Positions 8,725-16,464 of a stretch of DNA of 64,000 nucleotides are shown one piece after another. Where the stretch lies: the NCBI GenBank assembly GCA_034667465.1, contig JAXDJV010000021.1, forward strand, positions 1-64,000, given 5' to 3'. Every line of letters starts with the position of its first letter. The first letter of the stretch is position 1. The translations under genes and the position numbers were made by a program. This stretch comes from JAOBAU01 sp034667465. Lineage in GTDB: Bacteria > Acidobacteriota > Thermoanaerobaculia > Gp7-AA8. The notes beneath the pieces were generated by a model, which saw nothing but the letters and a program-made list of their open reading frames with translations, searched no databases and was not told the DNA's origin.

Positions 8725-9986
8725 TTGAACGCCTCGAGAAAGATGTCGTGCTGCGGTCCCGCCTGTGCGTGCAGGAGTTTCACTCCGCCGCGCGAGTAGG
8801 CGGCGGAGATCGCCGGCAGCTTCGGCAGCTCGACGTCCACGCCGCCGGGTAACGTATCGATGATGAGATCGCCGTCGAATCGCGCGATCTCTTCGAGCGG
8901 TTTCGTGGCGCAGCCGAGGATCGTGCGCGGAGTGCGGTTGAAGACTTCGACCGTCGCGTTTTTGAACTTCAGCGCGGCGATCGCGGCGCGTGCAGTTCCC
9001 CCGGCTCCGATGACCGCGGCACGCTTCACGCCGCTCGGCATCAGCTCCAGCAGTCCGTCGAAGTCGGTGTTCTCCGCGAGGATGCCGCGCGGCGTGTTGA
9101 CGAGTGTATTGATCGCTTCCGCACGCTGCGCGTTCGGCCGGATCTCCGCTCCCGCATCGACCGCGAAACGATATGCATCCTCTTTGAACGGCGCGGTCAC
9201 ACTCAGCCCCGTAATGCGCTGCGCGAGAAACGCCTCCGCAATCTCATCGAACGTTTCGAACGACGCAATCGTGTACGCGGCCGCCACGCTGCGCTCGCGG
9301 AACAGCGGGTTGTGAATCGACGGCGACAAGCTGTGTCCCGCCGGATTGCCGGCGATCGCGAAGATCTTCGGCACGCGCGGCAGTTCGCCGTCACCGTAAA
9401 TTGCGAGCGCACGTTCGAGCGTCAGCTGTCCGGGCGCCGCGACGTGCGCATCGTCCGGCGCGACGAACGTCAGCTCCGAGCCGAAGAACGGCGCGAGGAT
9501 TCGCGAGTAGAGCCCGCGCTCCCCCATCCCGAAAATCGACAATCCCGCGCGCGCGGCATCGAGGAGCAGTTCGTTCTCGCGCAACGTTCGCGGCGTCACA
9601 GCGATCTTCGTATACGCGCAGCCGAACGCCGACATCGCATCGATCAGCGGCGCAAGCTCCGGCACACCGTTCCAGTCGTGATGCGAAAGAACGATCCGCT
9701 CGCGAGCGCTGTCGATCAATCCATCGAGCGTCAGCCCTTCGTGCCATTCGACGTCGACGAGATCGATTCCGGCTCCAAGCGCGCGCGCAATGTCGACATG
9801 ATCGCCCCCGCGATTCGTGGCGAGGATCGGCTTCGGCGTCGCTTCGCGAAACGGACGAAAGTCGTACGGTAGTTGACCAAACGCGTCGAAGCGAACCTCG
9901 ACGACGTCGTGCCGGAGCGACAGCGCGCCGATCGCAGCGATCGCGGCTTCGGGCGTCTCTTCGTGAATCGTGACGATCAGTTTCAT
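8721..9986 (-). CDS. aroDE: Fused type I 3-dehydroquinate dehydratase / shikimate dehydrogenase
   Basis: Two consecutive shikimate-pathway enzymes are fused in 421 residues. Residues 1-200 are a type I dehydroquinase barrel with the catalytic SHHD (101-104) and Schiff-base lysine in YTKIAV (Lys127). Residues 205-421 are shikimate dehydrogenase, with GNPAGHSLSPSIHN, the catalytic Lys268 in SVTAPFKED, Asp308 in NTDFDG and NADP-binding GAGGTARA (327-334). Such fusions are known in plants and some bacteria. The gene is preceded by a leader peptide and terminator and is translationally coupled to trpE. A common attenuation control for both is likely. Confidence 0.93.
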   Translation of the reverse strand: MKLIVTIHEETPEAAIAAIGALSLRHDVVEVRFDAFGQLPYDFRPFREATPKPILATNRGGDHVDIARALGAGIDLVDVEWHEGLTLDGLIDSARERIVLSHHDWNGVPELAPLIDAMSAFGCAYTKIAVTPRTLRENELLLDAARAGLSIFGMGERGLYSRILAPFFGSELTFVAPDDAHVAAPGQLTLERALAIYGDGELPRVPKIFAIAGNPAGHSLSPSIHNPLFRERSVAAAYTIASFETFDEIAEAFLAQRITGLSVTAPFKEDAYRFAVDAGAEIRPNAQRAEAINTLVNTPRGILAENTDFDGLLELMPSGVKRAAVIGAGGTARAAIAALKFKNATVEVFNRTPRTILGCATKPLEEIARFDGDLIIDTLPGGVDVELPKLPAISAAYSRGGVKLLHAQAGPQHDIFLEAFK

Positions 9987-9992
9987 CGCAAC

Positions 9993-10022
9993 AAAAAGCC
10001 TCTTCCGGCATCCGGAAGAGGC
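9993..10022 (-). terminator. Attenuator terminator before aroDE
   Basis: On the minus strand GCCTCTTCCGG, a three-base loop and CCGGAAGAGGC form a perfect 11-bp hairpin followed by TTTTT. It ends only six bases before the aroDE ATG, so it cannot terminate the upstream gene alone and must act as a leader attenuator. The 5' arm can alternatively pair with CGGGAAGGGGC (10048-10058), 10 of 11 positions including one G-U, forming an antiterminator. Confidence 0.88.
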
Positions 10023-10042
10023 AGCTTGAATGCAACTGATAT

Positions 10043-10080
10043 GCGCGGCCCCTTCCCGACGGGGCGCGCGAACGCGGCCC
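10043..10080 (-). promoter_or_regulatory. Attenuator switching hairpins (regions 1 and 2)
   Basis: On the minus strand 10080-10063 can fold as GGGC(C)GCG-UUCG-CGCGCCC directly after the leader stop codon. Alternatively GCGCGCCCC (10069-10061) pairs with GGGGCCGCGC (10052-10043). The latter sequesters the antiterminator strand 10048-10058. A ribosome stalled on the Trp codons would allow the first hairpin and so the antiterminator; a ribosome reaching the stop would favour the second and the terminator. The logic matches known trp attenuation, but the pairings were drawn by eye. Confidence 0.6.
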
Positions 10081-10121
10081 TATGCGCGGCGGTACCACCA
10101 GGAATTGCGAGGGGCGTTCAT
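10080..10121 (-). CDS. trpL: Leader peptide with Trp-Trp-Tyr
   Basis: A 13-codon reading frame, MNAPRNSWWYRRA, starts with ATG and ends with TAG just before the switching hairpins. Two adjacent Trp codons followed by Tyr are the expected sensor of a ribosome-dependent trp attenuator (E. coli TrpL also carries a WW pair). It begins 11 bases after the stop of the SirB1-like gene, so it may be translated by coupling; no strong Shine-Dalgarno sequence is visible. The Trp codons overlap GGTGGTACCGCC, which superficially resembles a T-box. Confidence 0.82.
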   Translation of the reverse strand: MNAPRNSWWYRRA

Positions 10122-10132
10122 CGCGGGCGAGG

Positions 10133-10825
10133 TTAGTTGGCGCGCGGCGAGGTGTCAAGGATGAGCATCCGCTCGCGCGCCGCCGCCGCTTTGCGCGCGT
10201 CGCCGGAACCGCGCCACATGCTCTCCAGATTCGCGAGCAATCGAATGAGCGTCTGCCGCGGCGCCCACGCGCGCAGATGTTCGGCCGCCAGCCGCAGCTG
10301 ACCGTTGCTGATGTTCGAGAGCAGCTGCGCGATCTCCGGCTGCGTCAGCGTCGTGCCGCCGTGAAACGGATCGACATAAACCTCGTTGAGCTCGAACTGC
10401 ACCTTGACGATGAAATGTCCCGGCAGCCCGACGCCGTAAGCTTCGAGCCCAACCGCGTTCGCGACATGCAGAAAAATCACCGAGAGCGCGATCGGCAGTC
10501 CGATCTTCCGATCGATGACGTCGCTCAGATACGCGTTGCGCGGGTCATAGTAGTTGTCGCTGTTTCCCGTGTATCCGTCGACGTCGAACATCTCCGCATG
10601 CAAATGCCCGAGCAAAAAAATCGGCGGCTCGCCAGCCACCGCCTTCGCACGAACGCGCGTCACGAGCGACTCAAGCTCCGCGAGATAGCGCGGCACATCC
10701 GTGCGCGGATAGTCCTCCAGCGCGATGAGCAGCGCACACCGCGCCAGGTCGCCCGTCGCAATCTCGGTTTCCGCCAGTTCCAGGAACTGGCGACGCGCCT
10801 CGGCGGGGTGGGTGATGAAAGTCAT
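10133..10825 (-). CDS. SirB1-type transglutaminase-like protein
   Basis: The 230-residue protein (start MTFITHPAEA; the upstream in-frame ATG lies in repeat sequence) matches the SirB1/transglutaminase-like family: YLSDVIDRKIGLPIALSVIFLHVANAVGL, GVGLPGHFIVKV and VDPFHGG. The classical transglutaminase cysteine is replaced in this segment (IGLPIALSV), as in many members, so catalytic activity is doubtful. Function is unknown. Its transcript may continue into the trpL-aroDE-trpE unit, since no terminator separates them before the attenuator. Confidence 0.8.
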   Translation of the reverse strand: MTFITHPAEARRQFLELAETEIATGDLARCALLIALEDYPRTDVPRYLAELESLVTRVRAKAVAGEPPIFLLGHLHAEMFDVDGYTGNSDNYYDPRNAYLSDVIDRKIGLPIALSVIFLHVANAVGLEAYGVGLPGHFIVKVQFELNEVYVDPFHGGTTLTQPEIAQLLSNISNGQLRLAAEHLRAWAPRQTLIRLLANLESMWRGSGDARKAAAARERMLILDTSPRAN

Positions 10826-10833
10826 AAAGAAAA

Positions 10834-10932
10834 CGAAGGTGCTGAAGAGGAAGGTGCTGAGTGCAGAGTGCTGAGTCGCTCCGCTCGATCGGCTTTTACT
10901 CAGCACTCAGCACTCAGAACTCAGCACCTTCG
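10834..10932. repeat. Heptad-type inverted repeat (family A, copy 1)
   Basis: The outer 12 bases CGAAGGTGCTGA (10834-10845) are exactly complementary to 10921-10932. Inside are tandem 7-bp units of the type TGCTGAG on one side and CTCAGCA on the other, around a GC-rich loop. It fills most of the divergent space between the SirB1-like gene and recO. Related copies lie at 46293-46388 and 58411-58501. Confidence 0.85.
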
Positions 10933-10958
10933 ATTTTGGGGAAGTGTACCCTTCGCCC

Positions 10959-11708
10959 ATGAAGCCGAAGCGCACGGAGGCGATTGTGCTGCACACGATT
11001 GCGGTGCGCGAGCGCGACAAGCTCGTGGTCTTTCTCACGCCCGAGCATGGCAAACGCAAGGGTTGGGCGTACGGCGCGCGCGGCGCGCGCAGCCGTTTCG
11101 GCGCTTCGCTCGAGCCACTCGCGAAAATCAATATCGGCTTCATCGAAAAGGAATCGGAAGAAGTCGTACGCATCGAATCGGTCGATCTGATTCGCTCGCT
11201 TTTTCCCGCCCAGCAAGATCTCCTCGGCAGCATCGCCGCGACGTACATCGCAGAGACCGTCGACACCTTCGCGATCGCCGACGATCCGTCGGAGCTGATC
11301 TATCGCCTGCTCGATCGCACGACCGAAGCGCTGCTGGACGGCGCGACGCCGCTGGCCGTTGTTGCGTACGCCGAGGTTTGGATCCTGCGGCTGACAGGAA
11401 TCCTTCCGTCGCTGAAGAACTGCATCGTTTGTGACCAGCCGCTCGCACGGCCGCTGCGCTACGACGCGCGTGTCTCAGGCTTCGTCTGCGAGAACTGCAC
11501 GACGCGCGACGCCGAAACGATCGCCAACGACGTCGCCGATGCGCTCGACGCCGTCATGAAACTCCCGGTCGCCGAGTTCGCGGCACGCGGCGAATCGCCC
11601 GCTGTCATCTTCGAGCTTCGCTCGCTTGCGGGCGCACTCCGCCGCCACTTCCTCGGGCACGAGCTGAAGTCGTTCAACATCCTCGCCAGCGTGGCGGGAT
11701 CGCGATGA
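10959..11708 (+). CDS. recO: DNA repair protein RecO
   Basis: RecO loads RecA with RecR and anneals SSB-coated strands in recombinational repair. The 249-residue protein has the N-terminal OB domain (EAIVLHTIAVRERDKLVVFLTPEHG), and the C-terminal zinc site CIVCD...FVCENC near residues 155-180. The start MKPKRTEAIV (ATG 10959) fits family N-termini better than the upstream ATG at 10944. Its stop overlaps the next gene as ATGA. Confidence 0.92.
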   Translation: MKPKRTEAIVLHTIAVRERDKLVVFLTPEHGKRKGWAYGARGARSRFGASLEPLAKINIGFIEKESEEVVRIESVDLIRSLFPAQQDLLGSIAATYIAETVDTFAIADDPSELIYRLLDRTTEALLDGATPLAVVAYAEVWILRLTGILPSLKNCIVCDQPLARPLRYDARVSGFVCENCTTRDAETIANDVADALDAVMKLPVAEFAARGESPAVIFELRSLAGALRRHFLGHELKSFNILASVAGSR

Positions 11709-13138
11709 AAACGCTGACCGACGACTGGAACGAGCTCGTTGCATGGTTCGACAGCGATCGCCGCATCGCCATCGGCATCTTCGTTCTCGCGCTCGTCACG
11801 TTTGCTTTCTTTCACGGCGGCGCCGGCTGGAACCAGAATGCGAACTTCGATCTGACGCGCGCGCTCGTCGAGCGTGGAACGGTTTATATCGACGGCTACG
11901 CCGCAAACACCGGCGACGTCTCGTCAGGCCGCGGCGGACACGTCTACATCAACAAGCCGCCCGGGCTCTCGTTCCTCGCTACGATTCCGTACGCGATCGT
12001 CTGCGCATACGAACGCGCCGCCGGAATCTCACCCGACGAATACGCGCGGATGAATCAGTGGATCACCACCGCCGCAACGTGCGGCGTTTGCGGCGCACTC
12101 ATCGGATCAATTCTCTTTCTCTACGGCCGCCGGCGCCTCGGCACGAGCGCGCGTGATGCGCTCGTCATCAGTCTCGTGATTCTCTTCGGCACGATCGTCT
12201 TCCCCTACTCGACGATGCTCTTCGCGCACGTGCCGCCGGCGCTCTTCATGCTGCTCGCCGTCGTCTGGATGCGCGAACGTCCGCTGCTCGCCGGCATGGC
12301 CGCCGGTCTCGCCACGCTCTGCTTCTACGTCTGCGCGCCGGCCGCGATCGTCATCGTGCTCATCACCCGTTCGCGCCGGATGATCGCCGGCGGCGCGCCG
12401 TTCGCCATTCTTCTCGGCGCGTATCACTGGCTCTGCTTCGAATCACCGTTTCGGACGTCGGTCGAAACGAGCACGCCGTTCACCGAAAAAGGTCTGCTCT
12501 TCGGCGTGCTGCGACTGCCGCGCGCCGACGCGCTTTACGGACTGACGCTGTCGCCGTATCGCGGACTTTTCTTCGCATCGCCGGTGCTGCTCTTCGCATT
12601 CATCGGCGCGATGCGGATGTGGCGCGCGCGCGATCTTCGTCACGACTTTTACGCCGTCGCCAGCTGCGTCGCCGTCTACTTCATCGCCATCTCCGCGTTC
12701 AATCAGTGGAACGGCGGCTGGGCGTTCGGTCCGCGTTATCTGCTGCCGATCGTGCCGCTGTTCGGCATTGCGATGCTGGCCGCGATGCCGTTGCAGTCGC
12801 GACGTACACGCGCGCTGTTCCTCGTCGCCGCACTCTTCTCGATCGGCACCAACTTCCTCGCCACCGCCGTCGATCCGATGCCGCCGCCGGGCGTCGACAA
12901 TCCGCTTGTCGATTACCTCGCGCCGGCGTTTTTCACCGGCGAGATTTCGGAACTGACGATGGCCGCGGTTCCCTGGTTCCACGACACGCACGTCAAACCC
13001 GTCGCACTCGCAACCGGCTCCGGCAACCTCGGCGAGCTCGCGTTCCCGGAAGCGTCGCGCGCGTCGCTCATCCCGATCGCGCTCTGGATGCTCGGCGGAA
13101 CGGCGCTGCTTACATCGGCAGCCAGTAAGAGAGCTTGA
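11705..13138 (+). CDS. Polytopic membrane protein, glycosyltransferase (GT-C)-like
   Basis: The 477-residue protein has about ten hydrophobic segments and the pattern of GT-C enzymes related to dolichyl-phosphate-mannose mannosyltransferases: an early lumenal loop with Asp (NANFDLTRALVERG), HVYINKPPGLSFLA, and near residue 330 NQWNGGWAFGPRYLLPIVPL, typical of this group. It would move a sugar from a lipid carrier in the inner membrane; substrate unknown. It is coupled to recO by ATGA. Its 3' end overlaps the convergent DUF5916 gene by 29 bases. Confidence 0.75.
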   Translation: MKTLTDDWNELVAWFDSDRRIAIGIFVLALVTFAFFHGGAGWNQNANFDLTRALVERGTVYIDGYAANTGDVSSGRGGHVYINKPPGLSFLATIPYAIVCAYERAAGISPDEYARMNQWITTAATCGVCGALIGSILFLYGRRRLGTSARDALVISLVILFGTIVFPYSTMLFAHVPPALFMLLAVVWMRERPLLAGMAAGLATLCFYVCAPAAIVIVLITRSRRMIAGGAPFAILLGAYHWLCFESPFRTSVETSTPFTEKGLLFGVLRLPRADALYGLTLSPYRGLFFASPVLLFAFIGAMRMWRARDLRHDFYAVASCVAVYFIAISAFNQWNGGWAFGPRYLLPIVPLFGIAMLAAMPLQSRRTRALFLVAALFSIGTNFLATAVDPMPPPGVDNPLVDYLAPAFFTGEISELTMAAVPWFHDTHVKPVALATGSGNLGELAFPEASRASLIPIALWMLGGTALLTSAASKRA

Positions 13139-15671
13139 TCAGAAAGACGTCGTGCGACGGCTCGCCCGGAATCGCGCGCAGATCGCGGCCGAAACGGAAG
13201 TCGCCGACCGGCGCGGTGTCGGCGCGGTTCTCGTTCCAAACAACATAGAGAGCGGACCCGGGACGGAACTCCCAGCGCATCACGGCGCTGCCGCGCACGC
13301 TGCGGAAGTTGAAATCGGGATCGGCTCCGGCGCGTGCGTACGGCGTGAAGTCGCGCGTGTTCGCGGCGTCGAGCGTGTGGTAGTCGTGGTAATCGCCCGA
13401 GGCGACGAACGGCTGCAGATAGAGCTGCAGCGACAGCCGCGAGCTGAGCGTCCAGTCGACGCGTGTGGCGAGCTCGAACGAACGCTGTTCGAGATCGGAG
13501 AAGACGTAGCGCTGTCCGAACGTCGACGTGGCGGTCGGATCGGTGAACTTCGAAACGTATTGCGTGTGATCGTGCGAACGGCTGAAGGTCGGCTCGAGGC
13601 TCATCGTCAGATTCGACGCCGGCCGCGCCGTGAACGACACACCAAAGCGGCGCAGATACGAATTGTCGTCGCTTCCCTCGAGGTGCGTGACGGCGCCGTA
13701 GTAGAAATTCTTCCGCTCGTCGCTGGTGAAATCGGCATCAGCGTTCCAGCCGGCGGGCGTTCGGACGATCGGACCGCCGCGCGTCAAACGATCCGACACC
13801 GCGCCCGGAAAAAGAAACAGCGCGCCGTGCAGGTTCCAGTAGTTGAGCAGCGTCACGGTGCCGTCGCCGAAGACGCCGCGCTCGAGCGTGTTGCCGTCGA
13901 AGTTGCGGTTCTGCCAGACGCCGAACCAACCCTGCCGGCCGCGCACGCGCGTCGTCGGATTCTGATCGACGAACATCATCAGCGCGTGCGCGGAGATGAT
14001 GTCGGTGCGCTGCATGAAACCGGAGTCGTTCGTCTCGAAGCCGGGCGAGTACGCGTGCACCTGAATGTTCGGCCGCCAGACGCCGGTCGCCTTCGACAGC
14101 ATCGCCCGCCCGCCCCAGCCGCTGAGCGACGTGCGCGTCGGATCGAGCTCGAAATGCTTTGCATCCGGCCGCTGGTAGTAACGCGATGACGAGCGCTGCG
14201 TGAGCTCGATCGCCTCGGCGCTGCCGCTGACGTTCGAGCCGACGAGATTGCCTTCGAGCACCCACGATTTGTTCGCGAAGCTCGCGAAACCGTCGATGCC
14301 GCCGGTCACCGCTTCTTCGCGCAGCGACGACGTTTCGCCGGCGACGCGGCGATTGACCGACGTCAGCATGAAGCCGAGGCGCGAACCGTCGCCGATCGAC
14401 TTCGTGACGCGCGAGACGAAGTAGTTCGTCATCGGTTCGACCTGCTGCCGGCCGGAGCGTGCAGGCTTGAGATTGACGAAACGGGCGCGCTCGGTATCGG
14501 TGAGCGCGTCGAGGACGCCGAGCGACCAGCCGCCGGGAAGTTTGCCGGTGACCTTCGCGGCGCCGAGGATCGTCGTGTCGGCCGGAACTTCCGCGAACGT
14601 TGCGTCGGGAGTGACCTGCGGCGCGCGGCCGATGCGTCGCGTGTAGAAGAGACTCGGCGCGAAGAAGAAGTTGAAGTGACTCGGCGCCGGCGTGTCGGCG
14701 AAGCGGAAGATGTTCACTCCTTCGGTGAAGAACGGCCGCTTCTCCGGATAGAACGTTTCGAAGTCGCTGAGGTTAACAACGGCCGGATCGACTTCGACCT
14801 GCCCGAAGTCGGGATTGATCGTGCCGGTCAGCGTCAGGCTCGACGTCAGCGCGTACTTGAGATCGAGTCCGCCATCGACGCGATGATCGCGCGTCTCCAG
14901 CAGCGGATTGGCCCGATCGGCGCGCGTTTTGATGTCGGAGCGTGCGACGCCGTACGGCACGAGCTCGAACGAACGTCCGCGATGAATGCCGGTGATACCG
15001 ACGATGTCGGCGAAGTGCGAGACGAATCCGGTCTCGCCTTTCTTCGTGTTGACGATGCGCACCCACTCGTTGTTGCGCACCGTGCGGCGCGTGATGTTGA
15101 CGCCCCAGACGTGTTCGGCGCGATCGGGAAATCGCAGCTGCGAAAACGGGATCCTCATCTCGGCGATCCAGCCATCGGGAACGATCTTCGTCGCCGAGCT
15201 CCAGACGCCATCCCATGTGATGTCTTCGCCGATGTCGTTGAAGAGCACCGAGTCGACCTGCACGTTCGCCGGCGAGATCGTGAATGCGTTGCCGGATAAA
15301 CGGTCGTGCTCCGTGTCGAGATTGATGGAGAGGAAGTCAGCCTGAACGAACGTATCGCGGCGCACGAGTAGCGCGGTCGGCCGCCGCAGATCGGTCATCT
15401 TCGCGCCGAAGTAGATGGCGGAGTCGTCGTAGACGATGCGGATGCTGGTGCGCATCGTCGGCGGCTGGCCGTCATCCGGATCGTGCTGCGTGAACGCCGT
15501 GAACTCCGGCGCGTTCTGCCACGCGGCATCGGAGAGATCGCCATCGATCGATGGAGCGACGCTGACGCGCACCGCGGTAAGCGTCGGATGCTCGGGCCAG
15601 TTCGCGGCGTGCGCGGCGACGGCGGCGAGCGACGCGAGAAGAAGGAGGAGAAGAGTGGAACGCTTCGTCAT
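13110..15671 (-). CDS. Secreted DUF5916 protein with N-terminal CBM9-like domain
   Basis: An N-terminal signal peptide (MTKRSTLLLLLLASLAAVAAHA) precedes a carbohydrate-binding family 9-like domain (APSIDGDLSDAAWQNA, YDDSAIYFGAKM, residues about 30-230). Then comes the DUF5916 segment with NPDFGQVEVDPAVVNLSDFETF and EKRPFFTEG, and about 500 residues of alternating strands ending in LSYWLPM. This looks like an outer-membrane barrel. Function is unestablished; such proteins are common in Bacteroidota and Acidobacteriota. The 853-residue length is normal. It overlaps the convergent upstream gene by 29 bases. Confidence 0.85.
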   Translation of the reverse strand: MTKRSTLLLLLLASLAAVAAHAANWPEHPTLTAVRVSVAPSIDGDLSDAAWQNAPEFTAFTQHDPDDGQPPTMRTSIRIVYDDSAIYFGAKMTDLRRPTALLVRRDTFVQADFLSINLDTEHDRLSGNAFTISPANVQVDSVLFNDIGEDITWDGVWSSATKIVPDGWIAEMRIPFSQLRFPDRAEHVWGVNITRRTVRNNEWVRIVNTKKGETGFVSHFADIVGITGIHRGRSFELVPYGVARSDIKTRADRANPLLETRDHRVDGGLDLKYALTSSLTLTGTINPDFGQVEVDPAVVNLSDFETFYPEKRPFFTEGVNIFRFADTPAPSHFNFFFAPSLFYTRRIGRAPQVTPDATFAEVPADTTILGAAKVTGKLPGGWSLGVLDALTDTERARFVNLKPARSGRQQVEPMTNYFVSRVTKSIGDGSRLGFMLTSVNRRVAGETSSLREEAVTGGIDGFASFANKSWVLEGNLVGSNVSGSAEAIELTQRSSSRYYQRPDAKHFELDPTRTSLSGWGGRAMLSKATGVWRPNIQVHAYSPGFETNDSGFMQRTDIISAHALMMFVDQNPTTRVRGRQGWFGVWQNRNFDGNTLERGVFGDGTVTLLNYWNLHGALFLFPGAVSDRLTRGGPIVRTPAGWNADADFTSDERKNFYYGAVTHLEGSDDNSYLRRFGVSFTARPASNLTMSLEPTFSRSHDHTQYVSKFTDPTATSTFGQRYVFSDLEQRSFELATRVDWTLSSRLSLQLYLQPFVASGDYHDYHTLDAANTRDFTPYARAGADPDFNFRSVRGSAVMRWEFRPGSALYVVWNENRADTAPVGDFRFGRDLRAIPGEPSHDVFLIKLSYWLPM

Positions 15672-15756
15672 GTACGAGCACGAATACTAACGGTGTTCGG
15701 CGAGACGTCTTCGCGGCGTAGCCGATCCGTCACCGGCGAGGGCGTACTGTCGTGAC

Positions 15757-16464
15757 ATGCGAAACGCACTGGTGTTGATTTTCGCGGTGGGGATCACTGG
15801 CAACGCCTTCGGCTGCGGATTCACCCCCTGCCTTGAGCAAGCGCCCACTTCGCAATTCGGCCGGCCGGCGTGTCCCGAGTACGAGATGAACACCGCTCTG
15901 ATTGACGCTCTTGAACACGGCGATCGCGGTGTGGCCGGCGTGCTTCGCCAGCGCTATCGCGAAACATACACGTTCAGTGAGCGCAATCGGATCGGCGCTG
16001 CACTCGTCAAAGCGAAGGATGACTCGGAAGTATGGAAGGAGCTCTTCGCACGCGCCGAAGACGCGGTGCGATTCGCGCCGAACAACGACGATCAACCGAA
16101 TGCGGAGCTCGCGAAATGGTGCGAGGAGCGCGGCTGGGATGCGGACGAATACTGGTCCAGCCTGAACGATTCGTTCTGGGCAGTCGCCGACGATCCCCGC
16201 GCGCTGCGGTTGCTGCGTGGCGCGCTCCAGTCAACGAACAAGGAAGTTGCGGACGGAACCATCCTTGCGCTGGTATTCACGAAAAGACCTGATTCGCTCG
16301 CGCTGGTTGACGAGGTATTCAGGAAGCGAGGAACTCCCGAGACGTGGCTCGTGACCGCGCTCGCGTACGTCCACACCGACGCTGCCGATGCCATCGCCAT
16401 GAAATACCTGAAGGACGACGCAAGTGTGGCGCAGTACCGCACAGCGCGCGATCAGCAAAACTGA
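15757..16464 (+). CDS. Secreted protein of unknown function with helical repeats
   Basis: The 235-residue protein has a signal peptide (MRNALVLIFAVGITGNAFG) followed by a Cys-containing segment CGFTPCLEQ. The rest is helical and HEAT-like (ALIDALEHGDRGVAGVLRQRY, ADGTILALVFTKRPDSLALVDEVF). No catalytic motif is visible. It stands alone; its TGA stop abuts directly the TTA of the convergent acyl-CoA dehydrogenase stop with no base between. Confidence 0.65.
   Translation: MRNALVLIFAVGITGNAFGCGFTPCLEQAPTSQFGRPACPEYEMNTALIDALEHGDRGVAGVLRQRYRETYTFSERNRIGAALVKAKDDSEVWKELFARAEDAVRFAPNNDDQPNAELAKWCEERGWDADEYWSSLNDSFWAVADDPRALRLLRGALQSTNKEVADGTILALVFTKRPDSLALVDEVFRKRGTPETWLVTALAYVHTDAADAIAMKYLKDDASVAQYRTARDQQN

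Noticed and set aside
10085..10105. T-box riboswitch: GGTGGTACCGCC resembles the T-box motif
   Set aside because: Only about 45 bases separate it from the upstream gene, too little for a T-box specifier stem; the bases are Trp, Trp, Tyr and Arg codons of a leader peptide, which explains them better.
10834..10932. CRISPR array, because of the short tandem units
   Set aside because: Units are 7 bases, contiguous, without spacers, and inverted across a centre.
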